Source of the DNA: Echinostoma caproni
Taxonomy: Eukaryota > Platyhelminthes > Trematoda > Plagiorchiida > Echinostomatidae
Assembly (NCBI GenBank): GCA_900618425.1
Contig: UZAN01039469.1
Coordinates: 69,838-133,837 of the forward strand
Length of the DNA stretch: 64,000 nt
Reading direction: 5' to 3'
Of this stretch, positions 1 through 12,599 are shown piece after piece. A program made the position numbers and the translations under genes. How positions within the stretch are numbered: position 1 is the first letter of the stretch; every line of letters starts with the position of its first letter. Under the pieces are notes generated by a model. The model was not told where the DNA came from. It saw only the letters and a list, made by a program, of their open reading frames with translations, and searched no databases.

Positions 1-323
1 AAAGGAACAGTGACCAAGTTGACTCTTCCAAATGCATTTGAAAAGATTTGTGACTTTTGATTCTGCCGACTTTAGTTGATCCATACCAAGTCCAGGTTTT
101 GTCATCTATGACACCGGGATATTTACTGAGTACAATTCAGTTGGGATGGTTATCCGTTGCCTAGAACTGCTCGATCCCGATTCCAAGTCAACCAGTAATA
201 ATGCATCATTTTGGATCAATCTAATTCGAGACGGTTCATTCAGTAATATTGTGCCTGGAAGAGTACGAAGATTGTTGATTGGTTAAAACTTTCTGGATCA
301 ATCACCTGTTTTATACGCATTAC

Positions 324-491
324 CACATTTGTTTAAAATCTCCCGTGAATTGATCGCGGCTTTCACGTAAACTTCTTTCTGCCTTTTGCTCTCAAGACAT
401 TCCCGTAGTTGGTGGTCCATACTGTCACACAATTGCAAATATTCCAAGTGATACAAAATCCAACCGCAACACGGTTTATTCAAGCATCCAA
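324..491 (-). CDS. Predicted internal exon, cysteine-containing
   Basis: 168 bases: acceptor aaatttcacacgtag, donor AAATGTG|GTAATG. The frame reads GCLNKPCCGWILYHLEYLQL, then CDSMDHQLRECLESKRQKEV, with six cysteines. In phase with 734-897. No stop codon before the donor, so the gene continues beyond the left edge. Confidence 0.5.
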
Positions 492-733
492 CTACGTGTG
501 AAATTTCGAGGTATTCTTCTTGAATTAAGAGACTCAGATAATAAAACGGTTGATAAGCTATATGTTCGGCGTTTCCTAAATTAACCGGCCCGGTTAAAGC
601 AGAGGGAAATCGCAGTGCTTCGATCGAATGATCACGAATCGGGCATGAAATTGAAGATGATTCATTTAATGATCATTAGTAATTGCTTTAGTTTCCAAAA
701 CGGTGGAATGTACTTCTTGGTTCGAATACGTAC

Positions 734-897
734 ATTTGTTTCGTTTCTGCTGCGTTGATTTCTCTGTGCTCACAGTACACGATTGTGTTTTGTAGAATTC
801 TGATAAAACCTCGATACAATAGCGTATGAATAACTTTGAGGTGAATTCCACCAACTCAGGGATGCATACCATTATAAAAAGTACCCGGTCATGAGAA
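734..897 (-). CDS. Predicted internal exon
   Basis: 164 bases: acceptor cccttgccaaatgtaag, donor AACAAAT|GTACGT. The peptide includes HDRVLFIMVCIPELVEFTSK and FIRYCIEVLSEFYKTQSC. Phase 1 fits the next exon, making a phenylalanine codon. The next 10 kb downstream would be needed to place these last exons in the gene. Confidence 0.45.
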
Positions 898-1471
898 CTT
901 ACATTTGGCAAGGGCTGCGCCAGTCGTTCAAGTTATCATCAATTTATTCGACTCGGGCAGGTTTCATTTATGTCGAAGCATTCTGTCCCGTTTTACTATT
1001 CCATCAACCAGGAAAGGGGACGGTGTTTGTCACTGAAGTTTTCATCCGATTGTTCGTAACAAGCACTAGCCTGTCGTTTTATGCCCTGTTTGCATCCCGT
1101 CTCAATTTGTTTGTTCCCCTCGAACCGCTAGTGATCCTATCAACTAAAGGTTCCAAGTGTGGACCGAATGACCTGAGGTAGATCTCGGATAGTTTTTTAA
1201 TATAATTGTCCAAAAATGAATCAATAAGTGGTAACAAAGTGTATTTTCATGTAGGCTTTTCGAGAGGGAGTGTTGCGTCTTTATTTCCAAGACTCAGGCA
1301 AAGTCCACTTTTCTGATCACGTAAATAAACACATTAGCAAGTATCTACAAGGATTGGTTTCACATCAGCCTTTGTAAATCACTTGGTAGATAAGATGCAC
1401 AAAGTTAACGAGGCTTTACGCTTCTTGGCACCTAAGAAGGGTAAATTCTGGCTTTATTTGACGCGCAATCT
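898..1471. other. No feature seen
   Basis: AT-leaning sequence; a plus-strand frame at 891-1181 is the opposite strand of an exon and its flank and shows no splice or domain support. Confidence 0.4.
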
Positions 1472-1962
1472 ATGATAAAAAATTCATTGCTCACGCGTTT
1501 AACCCAGATTAATTCGTATAGCACTGAACCACGGTTTCTCTTGCTTTGCCTATTTTTAGCACGTTTTGGATTATCAAATAAGGCAAGTAAGGTGTTCGGC
1601 CCGACTGATGGACTACCCAAATCCACGGGGCTCATGGTTTCGGTTGCTCAGCTTACCCTAGGTAGCCTGAATAAATCCTTTACAGAAATTTGTGTGAAAT
1701 TGTCTTCTGAACGACAAAGAGCAAAAGATTGTTTTAACAGATTCGTACTTTTACGGATCGCACATGTGACAAACAGTAAAGACGTTTCATTAGCTACATA
1801 CTGTGATGAAAATACGTCCAAACGGGGAGGGGGGGGCTACCTACGTGTGAAGTGTGTGATGATGTCACCTCGGCTGGTGATAAAACGTTTGCAAGCAAAT
1901 TGCCAAGCTCGGCGAACAGGCGAAATGTAATTCAGTTCACCGGAGCAATATCTAGCCGATTA
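1472..1962 (+). repeat. Dispersed repeat with ORF-like content, copy 1
   Basis: Plus-strand translation contains SKVFGPTDGLPKSTGLMVSV and then LSSERQRAKDCFNRFV. Its 3' part (from about 1855, through the stretch around cggcgaacag) is closely repeated at 21195-21308. The repeated half and the lack of splice signals indicate an interspersed repeat rather than a gene. Confidence 0.4.
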
Positions 1963-2242
1963 AACTGCATGAGATGCGTCACAGACAAGCTCAGACAAAT
2001 AAATCAACCGCGACCCGGTCCGCCTTGGTTATCGGTTATTTGCACACATTCAGCTGATTGGTGTAGTCTTGAAAGCTTCTTAATCAGCCGGCGGGAACTG
2101 TTAAGTATATAGTTGCCTTCAGTGGATTAGCTGGTAATTCAAACTGCATATCAGAATGAATTTTTCAAAATGGTTCTTCGTTGGGACGAATGCCATCTTC
2201 GACCTAGTTCGTGCTGAATGCTAATGCGTATGACAATCAATC

Positions 2243-2560
2243 NNNNNNNNNNNNNNNNNNNNNNNNNNNNNNNNNNNNNNNNNNNNNNNNNNNNNNNNNN
2301 NNNNNNNNNNNNNNNNNNNNNNNNNNNNNNNNNNNNNNNNNNNNNNNNNNNNNNNNNNNNNNNNNNNNNNNNNNNNNNNNNNNNNNNNNNNNNNNNNNNN
2401 NNNNNNNNNNNNNNNNNNNNNNNNNNNNNNNNNNNNNNNNNNNNNNNNNNNNNNNNNNNNNNNNNNNNNNNNNNNNNNNNNNNNNNNNNNNNNNNNNNNN
2501 NNNNNNNNNNNNNNNNNNNNNNNNNNNNNNNNNNNNNNNNNNNNNNNNNNNNNNNNNNNN
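2243..2560. other. Assembly gap (318 N)
   Basis: Run of N, followed directly by a C12 homopolymer at 2562-2573. Open frames spanning it are meaningless. Confidence 0.99.
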
Positions 2561-2869
2561 ACCCCCCCCCCCCAGGACAGCCGATTTCAGGCAATTTCGA
2601 TTAGAGTTCGGATGAGTCAAGTTGAATGGGGATGAGAAACGAATAGCCTCAAATTGTAGGTGAACATGTTGATCGTGTGACTCCCTTCATTTTCTATGAA
2701 ACGAGAGAACTGTTTTCCATAGTTGGGACAAATCGACTGATTCGAGGCCGTAGTGATATTGTAATTTCCCAGAATCAACTGTATACTTTTACTTTACTTC
2801 TTCGCATTTTCATTTTTATACTTTTCCTTATTAAAAATGCTAAGCGATAGTTTTCTAGTAATAAGGTAG

Positions 2870-2990
2870 TTACCAATCGAAGGGGCACCATACGTCAAAT
2901 AATGGGGAAAGTCAAGTGGTGATGGAATTTAAACCCACAGCCTCTCGAGGATGAAAATTTGGTGATGTTACCACCTGGCCACCACCAGCC
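2870..2990 (-). repeat. tRNA-derived SINE, copy 1
   Basis: The minus strand reads a tRNA-like head: a GGTGGTG/CATCACC acceptor-like stem, an A-box-like TGGCCAGGTGG and a decayed B box (GGGTTTAAATTCC). Its tail resembles those of the copies near 26.0, 38.4 and 45.4 kb. Confidence 0.5.
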
Positions 2991-3905
2991 ATGAAATCCT
3001 CAGGCTGATTGACTATTTTGTTAGTAATGAATTCCGCAGGTTGTATTTCTTCTCTTTGTACATTTTTTACACAGAACCTGACATTGGTCTACAGAATGTG
3101 AGTAAAAAGACAGATTGTTTGTAACACGCGTATCAATGTGCAAATACATAAAGATCCGACCATGCCAGTCAGCGTTATTACCTGGTATGGGAAAGTTTGC
3201 CTAATAGAGTGACTGAGATTTCCACATTTCATGCATTTTTAAAGATTCACAGATATCACTTTTTGAGCAAAATTTAAAAGAACTACTCCATCTGGGGGTA
3301 AACTTTCCAAAAGGACATTTATTTTTCGCCATTGAGCAAATCAGGGAATGAATGAATGAACACAGGGGACACATTCATATGTAATCTGCATCAAATTGTC
3401 CTTCACCATCAAATGAGCCTAAAGATGACTTTAATTTGGCCTTTTAGCACAGGGAACATCAAAGCGTGATTCCGGTGATACCTTAACAGACAGAATAGTA
3501 AGGCGCTTAAGTAATCGGGTTTCAGAAACTATTCCAAACTGTGTTCAAAGCAAGGTTGTAATCTCAAGATCAACTCAGCCGATGACTGAAATAGACCATG
3601 TATACAAAACATTTAGCTGTTCAATTAGNAGCAAGAATTTGTTAATGATACAACACTTCGTTGGTTTGGTGAAATCATTTAAAGTGATCCGTGTAAGCCA
3701 CTGATAATGCCAAAATGCACCATATCGCTGAAGCGGTCTTCACCAAACACTTGAAAACCAAAATGGTTTGTTCATTTCCTTTGCTCTGCCTTGGGGATAT
3801 TCCGTATGCCAGCAATGTAATTGTGTTTGCCATAGGCACTAGCTGAGATGCAGCGATATTTTCCAGAATCTAAATCATGCCATGTTGTTATACTGGTCAC
3901 TGTTG
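2991..3905. other. Intron-like DNA, nothing recognised
   Basis: No open frame of note, no repeat match inside the window; one N at 3629. Confidence 0.4.
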
Positions 3906-4076
3906 TCAGGTAACGTATAAGAATAACTGTTTTCTGTCGCGTATGCACAAACTGAATAAGGATGTGTAAACATACGGCTCCATTTTCCCGGCCTCATAAA
4001 CACCCGAGAGATGAGCAAATAGCAATTCTTTAACCCAGAACGAGAATCCACAAGTCTTTTCGCCCAGTTCGGATTT
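3906..4076 (-). CDS. Weak exon candidate
   Basis: The open frame contains KTCGFSFWVKELLFAHLSGV and then EPYVYTSLFSLCIRDRKQL. A GTTACC donor lies near its end; the acceptor is not convincing. Listed because it is on the gene strand and protein-like. Confidence 0.22.
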   Translation of the reverse strand, partial: KSELGEKTCGFSFWVKELLFAHLSGVYEAGKMEPYVYTSLFSLCIRDRKQLFLYVT

Positions 4077-4515
4077 TAACTCATGTATCATGCAAACACA
4101 AATTGATCCACATGGACAAATTCAAGTCCATACACACGCACACTATTCCAATGCATGCGTAAGAAATCTCCAAATCGCATTCGACGTCGCGACGAGTGAA
4201 ATACAACTCGACTCGTCCATGAGCCAAGCTTGACCTCATTCCAGGACACGCACCGAGCTCCTTTCTTGGTGGCTGCACATAGAGACGACATTGAAAACAT
4301 TAGTAATACATATCTATGCGCATGATGTTTAGACCAGGCAGTGTTTGGCCTATCCAGTGTTTTTCTGCCTCAAAGTGATGATTACCACAGTGTAGGGCAC
4401 ATCCGTTCCCGTTGTGATCTGTATTTCCTCCCACATGTAAGTGCGCTTAAGTGTGCGTGCGTGCGTGTGTGTGAGCAGGTATGACGAATTATTTATTTTC
4501 GGGTCGGATCACAAC

Positions 4516-4688
4516 CTTTCGATTGTGAACAGACACCGCCAACGTATATGACGTTAGGGCATATTGAATAAGTGTGCTGTGTACGTCGTTCGGTTCTGGG
4601 GACATGTGCATTGTACACTCACTGGGGCCTGGGAAAATGTGACCACAAACCAAATTGTCTAATGTGTACATCAGTGAGGTAGATGGGT
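4516..4688 (-). CDS. Possible internal exon next to a (TG)n acceptor
   Basis: The open frame SLMYTLDNLVCGHIFPGPSE, then CTMHMSPEPNDVHSTLIQ, runs to donor CGAAAG|GTTGTG. The presumed acceptor consists of a (TG)n tract ending tatccgag. Phase does not match the exon at 5201, so an exon is missing or boundaries differ. Confidence 0.4.
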
Positions 4689-4693
4689 CTCGG

Positions 4694-4719
4694 ATACACA
4701 CACACACACACACACACAA
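4694..4719. repeat. (CA)n microsatellite
   Basis: About a dozen CA units; on the minus strand this (TG)n tract lies just before a possible exon acceptor. Confidence 0.9.
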
Positions 4720-5200
4720 GTCCCACGTCTGCCATCCCGCTTGCTCTTTCGGATGATGGAACTGTATGTCTAGGAATTGTGATTGTGCGAAGTGAAGCAC
4801 TATCATGAATATCCCTGGGATGAGGTTTTACTCAATGCCCTGTTTTTCATGCTTTTTGTGATCCACTACTTATGATATACCGAAAACAAAGTATGAGCTT
4901 TTGAGATCAAAACGTCTATATCAACAGTAGATAAGCTGAGTTATCTCTTAGAACAACCGAACAATCCTTTTCATCCACATTTGGCAACGAAGATGTGTTG
5001 TGCCGTTTTGTTTCCAATACGTTTCACTCAGTAACCGGTTGCGAAATGGAACAACCACTGACTCCTATAGTCGATCAGTAACACCTCAATAAATCAAAAA
5101 TTTAAACTAGAGGATATTTTAATCACCTCAACAGAATCTGATTTGACTATAGTTGGTTTGCGCTGGCATATTCATCAGGCATGATCAATTTGTTGCTCAC

Positions 5201-5529
5201 CAGTGGGAGCCACTTTACGATTGTCTTGTCCTGGTCAACAATCACCAGTAATATACACACACTGGGATTTAAACACGTAGACGGGGATGAGGTGGATGTC
5301 AATTCGACTTGCTGCCCGTTTGGTCTACCTAGGTCGATCCTCAGCGGCTTAATGCCCATGAATGCCAGCGGATATTCAAGCTCGTCTATCATTGCACCTG
5401 AAAGTAATGAATCTTGGGGACGTATGATTGAATTTTGGATGCTTATGAATTGATAATTCGGGTGAAACAGTTCGCCCAAGACTCCACAGCGATGAGTAGC
5501 TAATTGACTCCATACAACAAACACACTTC
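5201..5529 (-). CDS. Predicted long internal exon
   Basis: 329 bases, the longest clean exon. The donor CCACTG|GTGAGC is excellent; the acceptor (cacgtgtaacctccaag) is weak. The frame starts SVFVVWSQLATHRCGVLGEL, includes IDELEYPLAFMGIKPLRIDL, then SPSTCLNPSVCILLVIVDQD and ends TIVKWLPL. It is clearly protein-like, with a C-x5-C pair. Base composition here is richer in G+C than the flanks. Product not recognised. Confidence 0.6.
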
Positions 5530-7789
5530 CTTGGAGGTTACACGTGTCAGCATAAGGGAAAATTGAATGATTAAATATTGTGTTGACTATCACTCCACAG
5601 TTAGAGAAAAAACTGAAAAGGTTGGATAGGCTGCGTCAAAAGTGGCAATCGATCCACTGAAATGTCAACTAACTACACCTGACTAACTGTGCAATGAAAA
5701 ACGGAATCATGAATATGACCAATATTAAAAAGGGTTATTTGCTATTGATTTGAATAACTGTCAACTAAACGTACCCTGAGCGAAACACCAGTACCGTATA
5801 AGATAGTATTCTCTGTAGCGAACGAGCCTCTTGTTGATCTTTTCTTTTTTATATGGAGTGAATGTCTATGTTGATAGCATATTTTACAACTTGATTTCTA
5901 GTCATGCAACATGTTTTCATCACTCATATGGGAGGTGTAACTGGTACGGTTTTCTGTTCGTCTACTATGGTAATCCGACTATAATCATTTCATTAGTGAC
6001 ACAAGTGAGAATCCAGTGATGTATGTCCATTGTCTCAGTTTATTGCAATCGGACAGCCCATCTCGACTTTACCAGTACATTGGTATACTGTGAAAGTATT
6101 CGTTGAAAAACGTCGATAAACTGCTAACCCGTTCTATCCCATGCTTTTTCGTAATGTAAAACTGCAAACTGGGCTGATGCTGTATTAGACGTTACAACTT
6201 AACCCGAGGTGGTGAGAAAAGCGTGAAAACGGCTTTTCATCCCGCGTAGAATTGAAGCCAATGGTGGCATCGGTGAATAGCGACCAAGTATAGAAAGACA
6301 TGACTAATCAAAGCCATTTGTGCGTTAGTAACATTCCTCTATGTTTTGAACTCTGGAATACGATTGACCTACTTAGAGGATAAAACCCCAGTCTTCGATC
6401 ACTACCATGTGACCATGAGGAGCTAAACAACTCGCTCGTGTCTACACATTTCGAGCTCCGTTTGGTAACACCCTGTTCGCTCACCCAACCTGTTGCGTAT
6501 TACCAAATAAACTGGTATTTATGAGCAGGAAGCAATCAATTATAGTCTCATGACGAACGCTGTCACATCATGTGTCAAAGTCACCGTCCCCGAAGGAATT
6601 CTGCTGTCTTCCGTCGCAATCTTTACAGGGGTGAAACCTGATTCATCACGGTTTGCCGAGTGCACCTGCATCATAAAGTCGTGCGTAAACACTGTGTTTC
6701 GTTTGGTTTTTGACGTTCGGTCGTGAAATTGAGCAATCTTTGTGTATTTGTTCTCTCTGTCGCAATTTGTCTGCCTATAAAATTTAGGCCATGGAAAAAT
6801 TCTATTTTAATAGAGAGTTGTATCGTTGTGGTCAGCATCACTGACCCATTTTTTACTCCATTCGTGTGACGATGTTACTCATCCGCTCAAAACAAACATC
6901 ACCCTCAAAACAGTAGTGCCAGCCAAATATTACTATACCCCATTTTCAACTTCAATAGAACACTATCCACTAACAATGGATCGATGGTGGAGAGCCCCAA
7001 TAGAGCTACATCCTTCTGTCGATAGTATACCCCGCAAAATAGAATCGTACTTAAAATGTATCTTTTAAACAGTAAATTTCTGAAATTTCTCATCCAAATT
7101 CCCCGTTGAAATATATCATGTTTCGTGAGCTACATCTGAGTGATTCTCACAAATGAACTTAGTGATAATGATATCAAACTCATGATTTTTTGAGGTGAAA
7201 ATCGACAAGTAGAATGCATAATGTTGCAAATGCACGAGATCTTCTCAATACTGGATTCTCAAAGGACCATTTCCCGGCCAATCACCTAAGTTCACCTATC
7301 TTTGCTCTGATTGGTGGTCACAGACCAAAGCACTTTTCAGAGAGCATGCCAACTCCTTGACACATGTCAGGTACACTTTCTGAAATCTCTTTATCAGGAA
7401 ACAAAATCCAATATTCACACAGAGAATGTCAAATACGCAGTGTCTATGACGCCCTCGTCTGTATCACCTTTGGTTTTAGTGCTGTAAGATGCACATGGAC
7501 AAACATCGCACATTCATTTTATGTACAGTGTGTGAATATATTTCGGCTTTCAGATTCCAGTGTATACCTTTTGTGAAACGAGAACAGAAATCCAGAGGCG
7601 AACAGTTGTCTTCGTTGATTCAAATTCTAACCTTTACAGAGTGCAAAAGGAAATGACAGGCTAAAACGGTGTTGCTCAAAGATCACAATTATTGGTTGGG
7701 ATAAGGATGTCAGGTGAGTGGTGCGGTGTTTCACACCACCAGATCACCACAACACTGCAAACAGGTTGCGTTGCATCAATCTGCTAGGA
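5530..7789. other. Intron-like DNA, nothing recognised
   Basis: Only short open frames without splice signals or motifs on either strand. Confidence 0.4.
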
Positions 7790-8770
7790 TCAGTCTTCGG
7801 TTATGACAGTTTAATGACATGGGCCAATCATTTTTGTACACATAGCTTGGATGTGAAGAAACGGATATCGATTGCATTCGTAGTGGGTAGAGTGTGGAGA
7901 TGTAAAGGTTTGCAGGGGTCGGACGGTATCTTTGAGGGCTGATACAAGCTCAGCTTGGTGACCTCAGCTAGGCCATAGAGAATAGCACTTCCTGTGACAT
8001 CTTTACTATCGTGTTGAAAACATCGTGCTCTGTATTTTGCTAGGTCAGTTGCCTCACCGTTCAACCAGTACAGAATACGTAACAAATAAAACTGAATGGC
8101 TAGACAATCATAAATGAGGCCAGTGTGGGAAAACTGTCCTTATTAAAAGTTCTCATTGTTCAAGAACCTGTAAATGATAGACAATCTGCCACCGGGAAGC
8201 TGATTAGACCATTTTTCTTTTTCCCCACACAAAATATGGTACATTACGTTTTTACAAATTTGTTCCGAGTCAAGCTCATCTGCAAACATGGATTCAGAGC
8301 ATACGTATCGTTATACGCGAGATGAGGCACTGAATAGGATTTATTTTATTTTGTCTAAGCCACAAGAAAATACGAAAGTTGGTGTACCAACCGGTTCAGG
8401 TTTCTCTGATATATATATATATATCTTTGTTTCAAGTAATCCGTCAATTGTCCTGGGCTTGCAACGGTACGGAATGTTAACTCATTATCCGCCTCTGTCT
8501 CTAAAGTGCAAATTATGAACTTGTAAGTCTTGGTGAACGTTTGTGTGAGGTGAGTCATATCGTTCTCTTTGCTGAGCGCACAACGCATGTCTTGAACATA
8601 TCGCTTGTAGAATTTCATCTGCCTAACTTTCCATTGCAGAACTGAGCTATCCAGTTTGGTAATAAACACATTCGCCGGTAGTAACAGAGAGCACATCGTA
8701 ACACCATGCCTCTGACGATGCGTTTTTCCGGTAAATAAACCTGAATGTTACAATTACATTTCTGGTCAGT
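7790..8770 (-). mobile_element. Penelope-like element, degraded
   Basis: Minus strand. From 8.75 to 8.4 kb it reads HGVTMCSLLLPANVFITKLD (compare the usual GVAMGSP block of Penelope reverse transcriptases), then FYKRYVQDMRCALSKEND at the catalytic D-D region, where the YVDD-like motif has decayed to YVQD, and TLETEADNELTF. At 8085-7828 comes the tail CKPLHLHTLPTTNAIDIRFF, also found in the other copies. No GIY-YIG domain is recognisable. A (TA)n tract interrupts it at 8410-8424. Frames are broken. Confidence 0.5.
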
Positions 8771-9598
8771 TTTTTAATCTTTCTATCTGTACCTTCATGT
8801 CGAAATCAACCGCTCGTGTTCACTGACGCTTCGGGTAGGGATCGTTATTTATCTTTTGTTACTTGTTTGTTTGAATGAATCTGAAAGAGTTTGACAGACC
8901 ATGTTTGGTTATCTACCGCCGCACTGATTAGAGAATTGCGGTCAACCATTTACGGTGTCGTGCCACGAGAAGTTGACCATTGATACAATAGGTCTCAAAG
9001 GTAATCCCGTCTTACAGACCTTGGATAGTCCACGGGATTGTCGTGGATCCTCAAGATTCAATCGCTTCAGAAATGGACGGATCTGAATGAATTTGATAGG
9101 TTAGAGGTGGGAAGCTCTTTGTGGTTTGCGTCTTAGTATGTTTAGTACCATCAATCACTATGGGCAGATGAACAAATTTAGTGTTATGGGACAACAAAGA
9201 CAACAATCCGTGAATGCAATCCCATCTATTCATGAGAACGGTTCCGGCTTGTTTGTCGGATTTACCTAATACTACGTCTTCCTGTCTTCTAATTGCATTC
9301 GGTTCCTCGAAGTATGTTCCAGACAGTTATCCGCACACACTTGGAACATGCTAACCAAATTGGTAGCAACAATTTACTACGGTGAACTTGAATCGCTTTT
9401 TGTTCACCTGCTGAATTCGGTGTATGTGTTGGCTATCACATTCACGGGGACAACAGACAGAGAGAGAGAGCGATTCGACGTAAACGGAACCCGTTTTCAA
9501 ATTTTAGTGATTGTGCACATGGTAATAAGCAGGAATTTCATGGAAATTTACCCGGACCCTAGGAATAGTGAACAAAAATGTCAATAAACTACGACAAC

Positions 9599-9720
9599 CA
9601 CATATTTTGTTTAAAGAAAACTGCGCGAAAGTCGTATTGTTAATGAGCAAATAGTAGCCACCACGGATCGATTGAAACTGTGATTGGACGAATGACCGGG
9701 AGTTGAGCACTGCGTTCATT
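9599..9720 (-). CDS. Predicted internal exon
   Basis: 122 bases: acceptor ctagctgtcacgcgcag, donor TATGTG|GTTGTC. The peptide contains NAVLNSRSFVQSQFQSIRGG, then YYLLINNTTFAQFSLNKIC. NNTT is a glycosylation motif. It makes a glycine codon with the exon at 5201-5529, about 4 kb away. Confidence 0.45.
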
Positions 9721-10135
9721 CTGCGCGTGACAGCTAGTGCTTTGAGCATTTTCGACAATTTAGACTTGATGATTGGTTATTCGGTAAATACTATCTAGGA
9801 TTTTGTTATTCAATGTTGATAACCACTTTGGCAATGCACTCAGTATGACCGTTACAATACGGTAATACCAATCCTGATGATGTCATGTTTGCAATCACTC
9901 GTGTAGGCTTATATTACAGTCAATAAACGCGTCCATTGGGAGAAAAATGAAGGAAGTGTGACAATCATAACACTTGGATAAAAAATGGTCGCTGTAGATT
10001 TACCGTGAGTTCATGCTGTACTTTCTTCATGTCAGTCGGAATGCAAAACTAAATGGGACCAATTTGATTTAATGTAAATGCATATCAAGGAAACTAAGCG
10101 ATGAAAATTGGATCTGGTTGTGACTTGGAAACGAC

Positions 10136-10305
10136 AGGTAGATAATTCTGTCCAAATGAACGGATGGTGGGATCTTAAATATCGCTGTCGATAGAATTAT
10201 CACTTCGGGTTTTAAGAACATCACACAGTTTTGCGATGAGATTTTAAATGGGAGTAAGAAAACCACGGCTAGTAATTGCCGAGCCGCAGTGAATAGTGGC
10301 GAAGT
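10136..10305 (-). CDS. Possible internal exon
   Basis: Acceptor tgcccacctaaaacag has a pyrimidine-rich region upstream; donor CTACCT|GTCGTT is weak. The open frame contains TSPLFTAARQLLAVVFLLPF and QNCVMFLKPEVIILSTAIF. Phase 2 at the end fits exon 9599-9720. Confidence 0.35.
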
Positions 10306-12071
10306 CTGTTTTAGGTGGGCATAGAAAATCACAGGGGGAACGTAAAAGTACGGATTTTAAAAACGCAGCGACAAACAAAATAGCCATAAGTGCAACGCTC
10401 CACTCCGAATGGTTTTATTGTATTGTATTGAAGCTTGTTTATCTGAAAGGATAAAATCTACGTAGTCCACCAACGAAGCTTAACACATGGGAGGGGACTA
10501 AAATAGGTTGCTCTCAATGTTCAGTTTCTAACAATTGGAGGTGCGTGTTCTGGTTAGATGTTTATCTTCTGATGAGCGTAGCTTTCCAATGATACTCAAA
10601 TTTCCAAAGAAGGAAAATACATTCGAAACGCTTCAAGGCTTTTAAAGGAAAACCAGTATGGGCTAAAATTATTTTTACTTGTGCTACATTGTCAGAAAAA
10701 GCTATCATATCAAAGTCATTTTAGCAACCTTATACGGAAATATATGATCAGAATACGTAAAGAAATTCCGGATTCAGAGGAATGGATGCTAAATTTCAGA
10801 TAAATGTAAATTGTACTCATGGGGAAAACACAGCACTGAGCAAGACCATCTAAATATTGAAAATCTGTTCATAAATTTGCCTTTGCGTTTTGTATTTTTA
10901 ATAATGAATGAATTGAATAACCTGTAACATGCAGGACTTAGCCCACCGCTGATAACAATTATTTATACACAGCTGGTGATTGATTCCAGATAAGGCGATC
11001 CAAGTTTCTAGTTTTAGTTGTACTGTCAAAAAAAATGGCGCAAAAGACCATCATTTGGGATGTCAAACTAACTGGAAAAACGCGAACAATCACAGACGCC
11101 CTCGATGCATCAGCAAAAGCTATTTATGATTTTATCCGTGAGCGAAGTTGTTCACGAATGATCGTCTTCCTCTAGAAAAATTTGGGTGGTCGATGGGAGA
11201 TGTTAAATGAAAAGCACTTTCAGTATACTTATTAATCGATAATAACAAAATGTCAGGTCGCATCTTATTACAACAATTTAAATCTAGTTTAATTTGTAAC
11301 CAATAAACTGCGATTGGTCTTCTAAAAGCTACACGGACAAAGAATTACACTAAATTTACCTGGCTACAAATCAATACGAGACATGTTAAATCGCTGTGAC
11401 ATCAACTTTATTGCATGATTTTATATCTGTTTTAGAAAATACTGCCGCCACATGCAAAATAATTTAGTGCATCAGGTACCTCTCTGTGATCCGAAGATTA
11501 TGGTTCAGTGTTATGAGATGCTTGAACATAGACTCCGTCACTGTCATGTTAATAAAATCGCCACAACCAATGAGATTCGGACTGTTGAACTATTGTGACG
11601 ATAGTTACACGTGTAATATAAACGAATAAATGGGTTTTATTTTTAGCTAGGTGTTAAATGATTTATGTGAAAAAGTATCCGACTACTGCGTAGATGAATA
11701 TCAGTAGCGGTTTGTGCGAAAATAGATTCCACAGTATGCCAACAAACACACACACCGGAGATCATCTGACATTCCAGGAACCGGAAAGATGACTAACAGG
11801 TGCTATTTTTATATCCATAACTCATGGAAATTAAAACAGTGTCTGTGTGCTGTTTTTTGATAGGTTCGTAGTATTTCGGTAAAGAGAAAAGACGTAACCA
11901 AGATCTTTCACTGTTTCACATCGTATACATGCGATGTTAGTAGTAGTGGCTTTAGTTCGGGGTACATGAAAACGCATAATCACCTATAATTGTCGGACAG
12001 ATTAGACACGGAAAGGTGGTTGACGTTCGTCGTGTTTACTATATGTGAAGCTTACAAACCCAGCAGCTCCC
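10306..12071. other. Intron-like DNA, nothing recognised
   Basis: AT-rich. A CTGATGAG at 10569 lacks the rest of a hammerhead. Confidence 0.4.
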
Positions 12072-12109
12072 AATCTCGCTCGCTCGCTCGCTCGTTCGTT
12101 AGCTCGCTC
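12072..12109. repeat. (CTCG)n tetranucleotide repeat
   Basis: tcgctcgctcgctcgctcgt followed by degenerate copies. Confidence 0.85.
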
Positions 12110-12204
12110 CTGATTTGCGGCTATCCGTTATATTGCATGCGTTTACTACACCTGCTTGCAAACATGCGTGCATGTTCGCGCATACAATTGTTTGTGGTGA
12201 TAAG

Positions 12205-12388
12205 AGTGCGCACGCCTGCCCGATCGCTCCAAATCAACCGGAGTTTGTTGTCGAGCACGAGGTCTGTCAAGGAGGATCTACGAACTCTCGGTTACAATGT
12301 GATCCAAACATGGACGGTAAAGCATTGACTGATTGGATAAAGAAAAACCTCAGTAAAGACCTTAAAAATCTGACCGGATGGAGTATAG
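12205..12388 (+). CDS. Doubtful plus-strand exon candidate
   Basis: The open frame on the opposite strand to the main gene ends at a good donor (AGTATAG|GTATGT). The peptide includes DPNMDGKALTDWIKKNLSKD and then LKNLTGWSI. The acceptor (tggtgataag) is poor. It may be a remnant of the CR1-like element just downstream or chance. Confidence 0.2.
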
Positions 12389-12599
12389 GTATGTGTGCAT
12401 ACGTAAGTATCTTAATGCGCGTGTGCATCCATGTCACATATACGAAGAGACCGAGGAATTCATCCCATTACCTGTGTTCAGAATACGCAACCAATTATCG
12501 AGACTAAACTTTGAGTAAATAACTCCTCAGATGTTACACCAAAGTTGCTGTTTACGCTCAAGGAACAATGCGGAAACACACTGAGAGGAATTCAGGAGT

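Noticed and set aside
2151..2620. Open frames across the N gap
   Set aside because: They consist mostly of unknown residues.
9051..9233. Minus-strand frame NRWDCIHGLLSLLSHNTKFV
   Set aside because: The exons at 9599 and 5201 already join in phase, and its acceptor is weak.
10569..10576. CTGATGAG, possible hammerhead
   Set aside because: No GAAAC and no pairing stem II follow.
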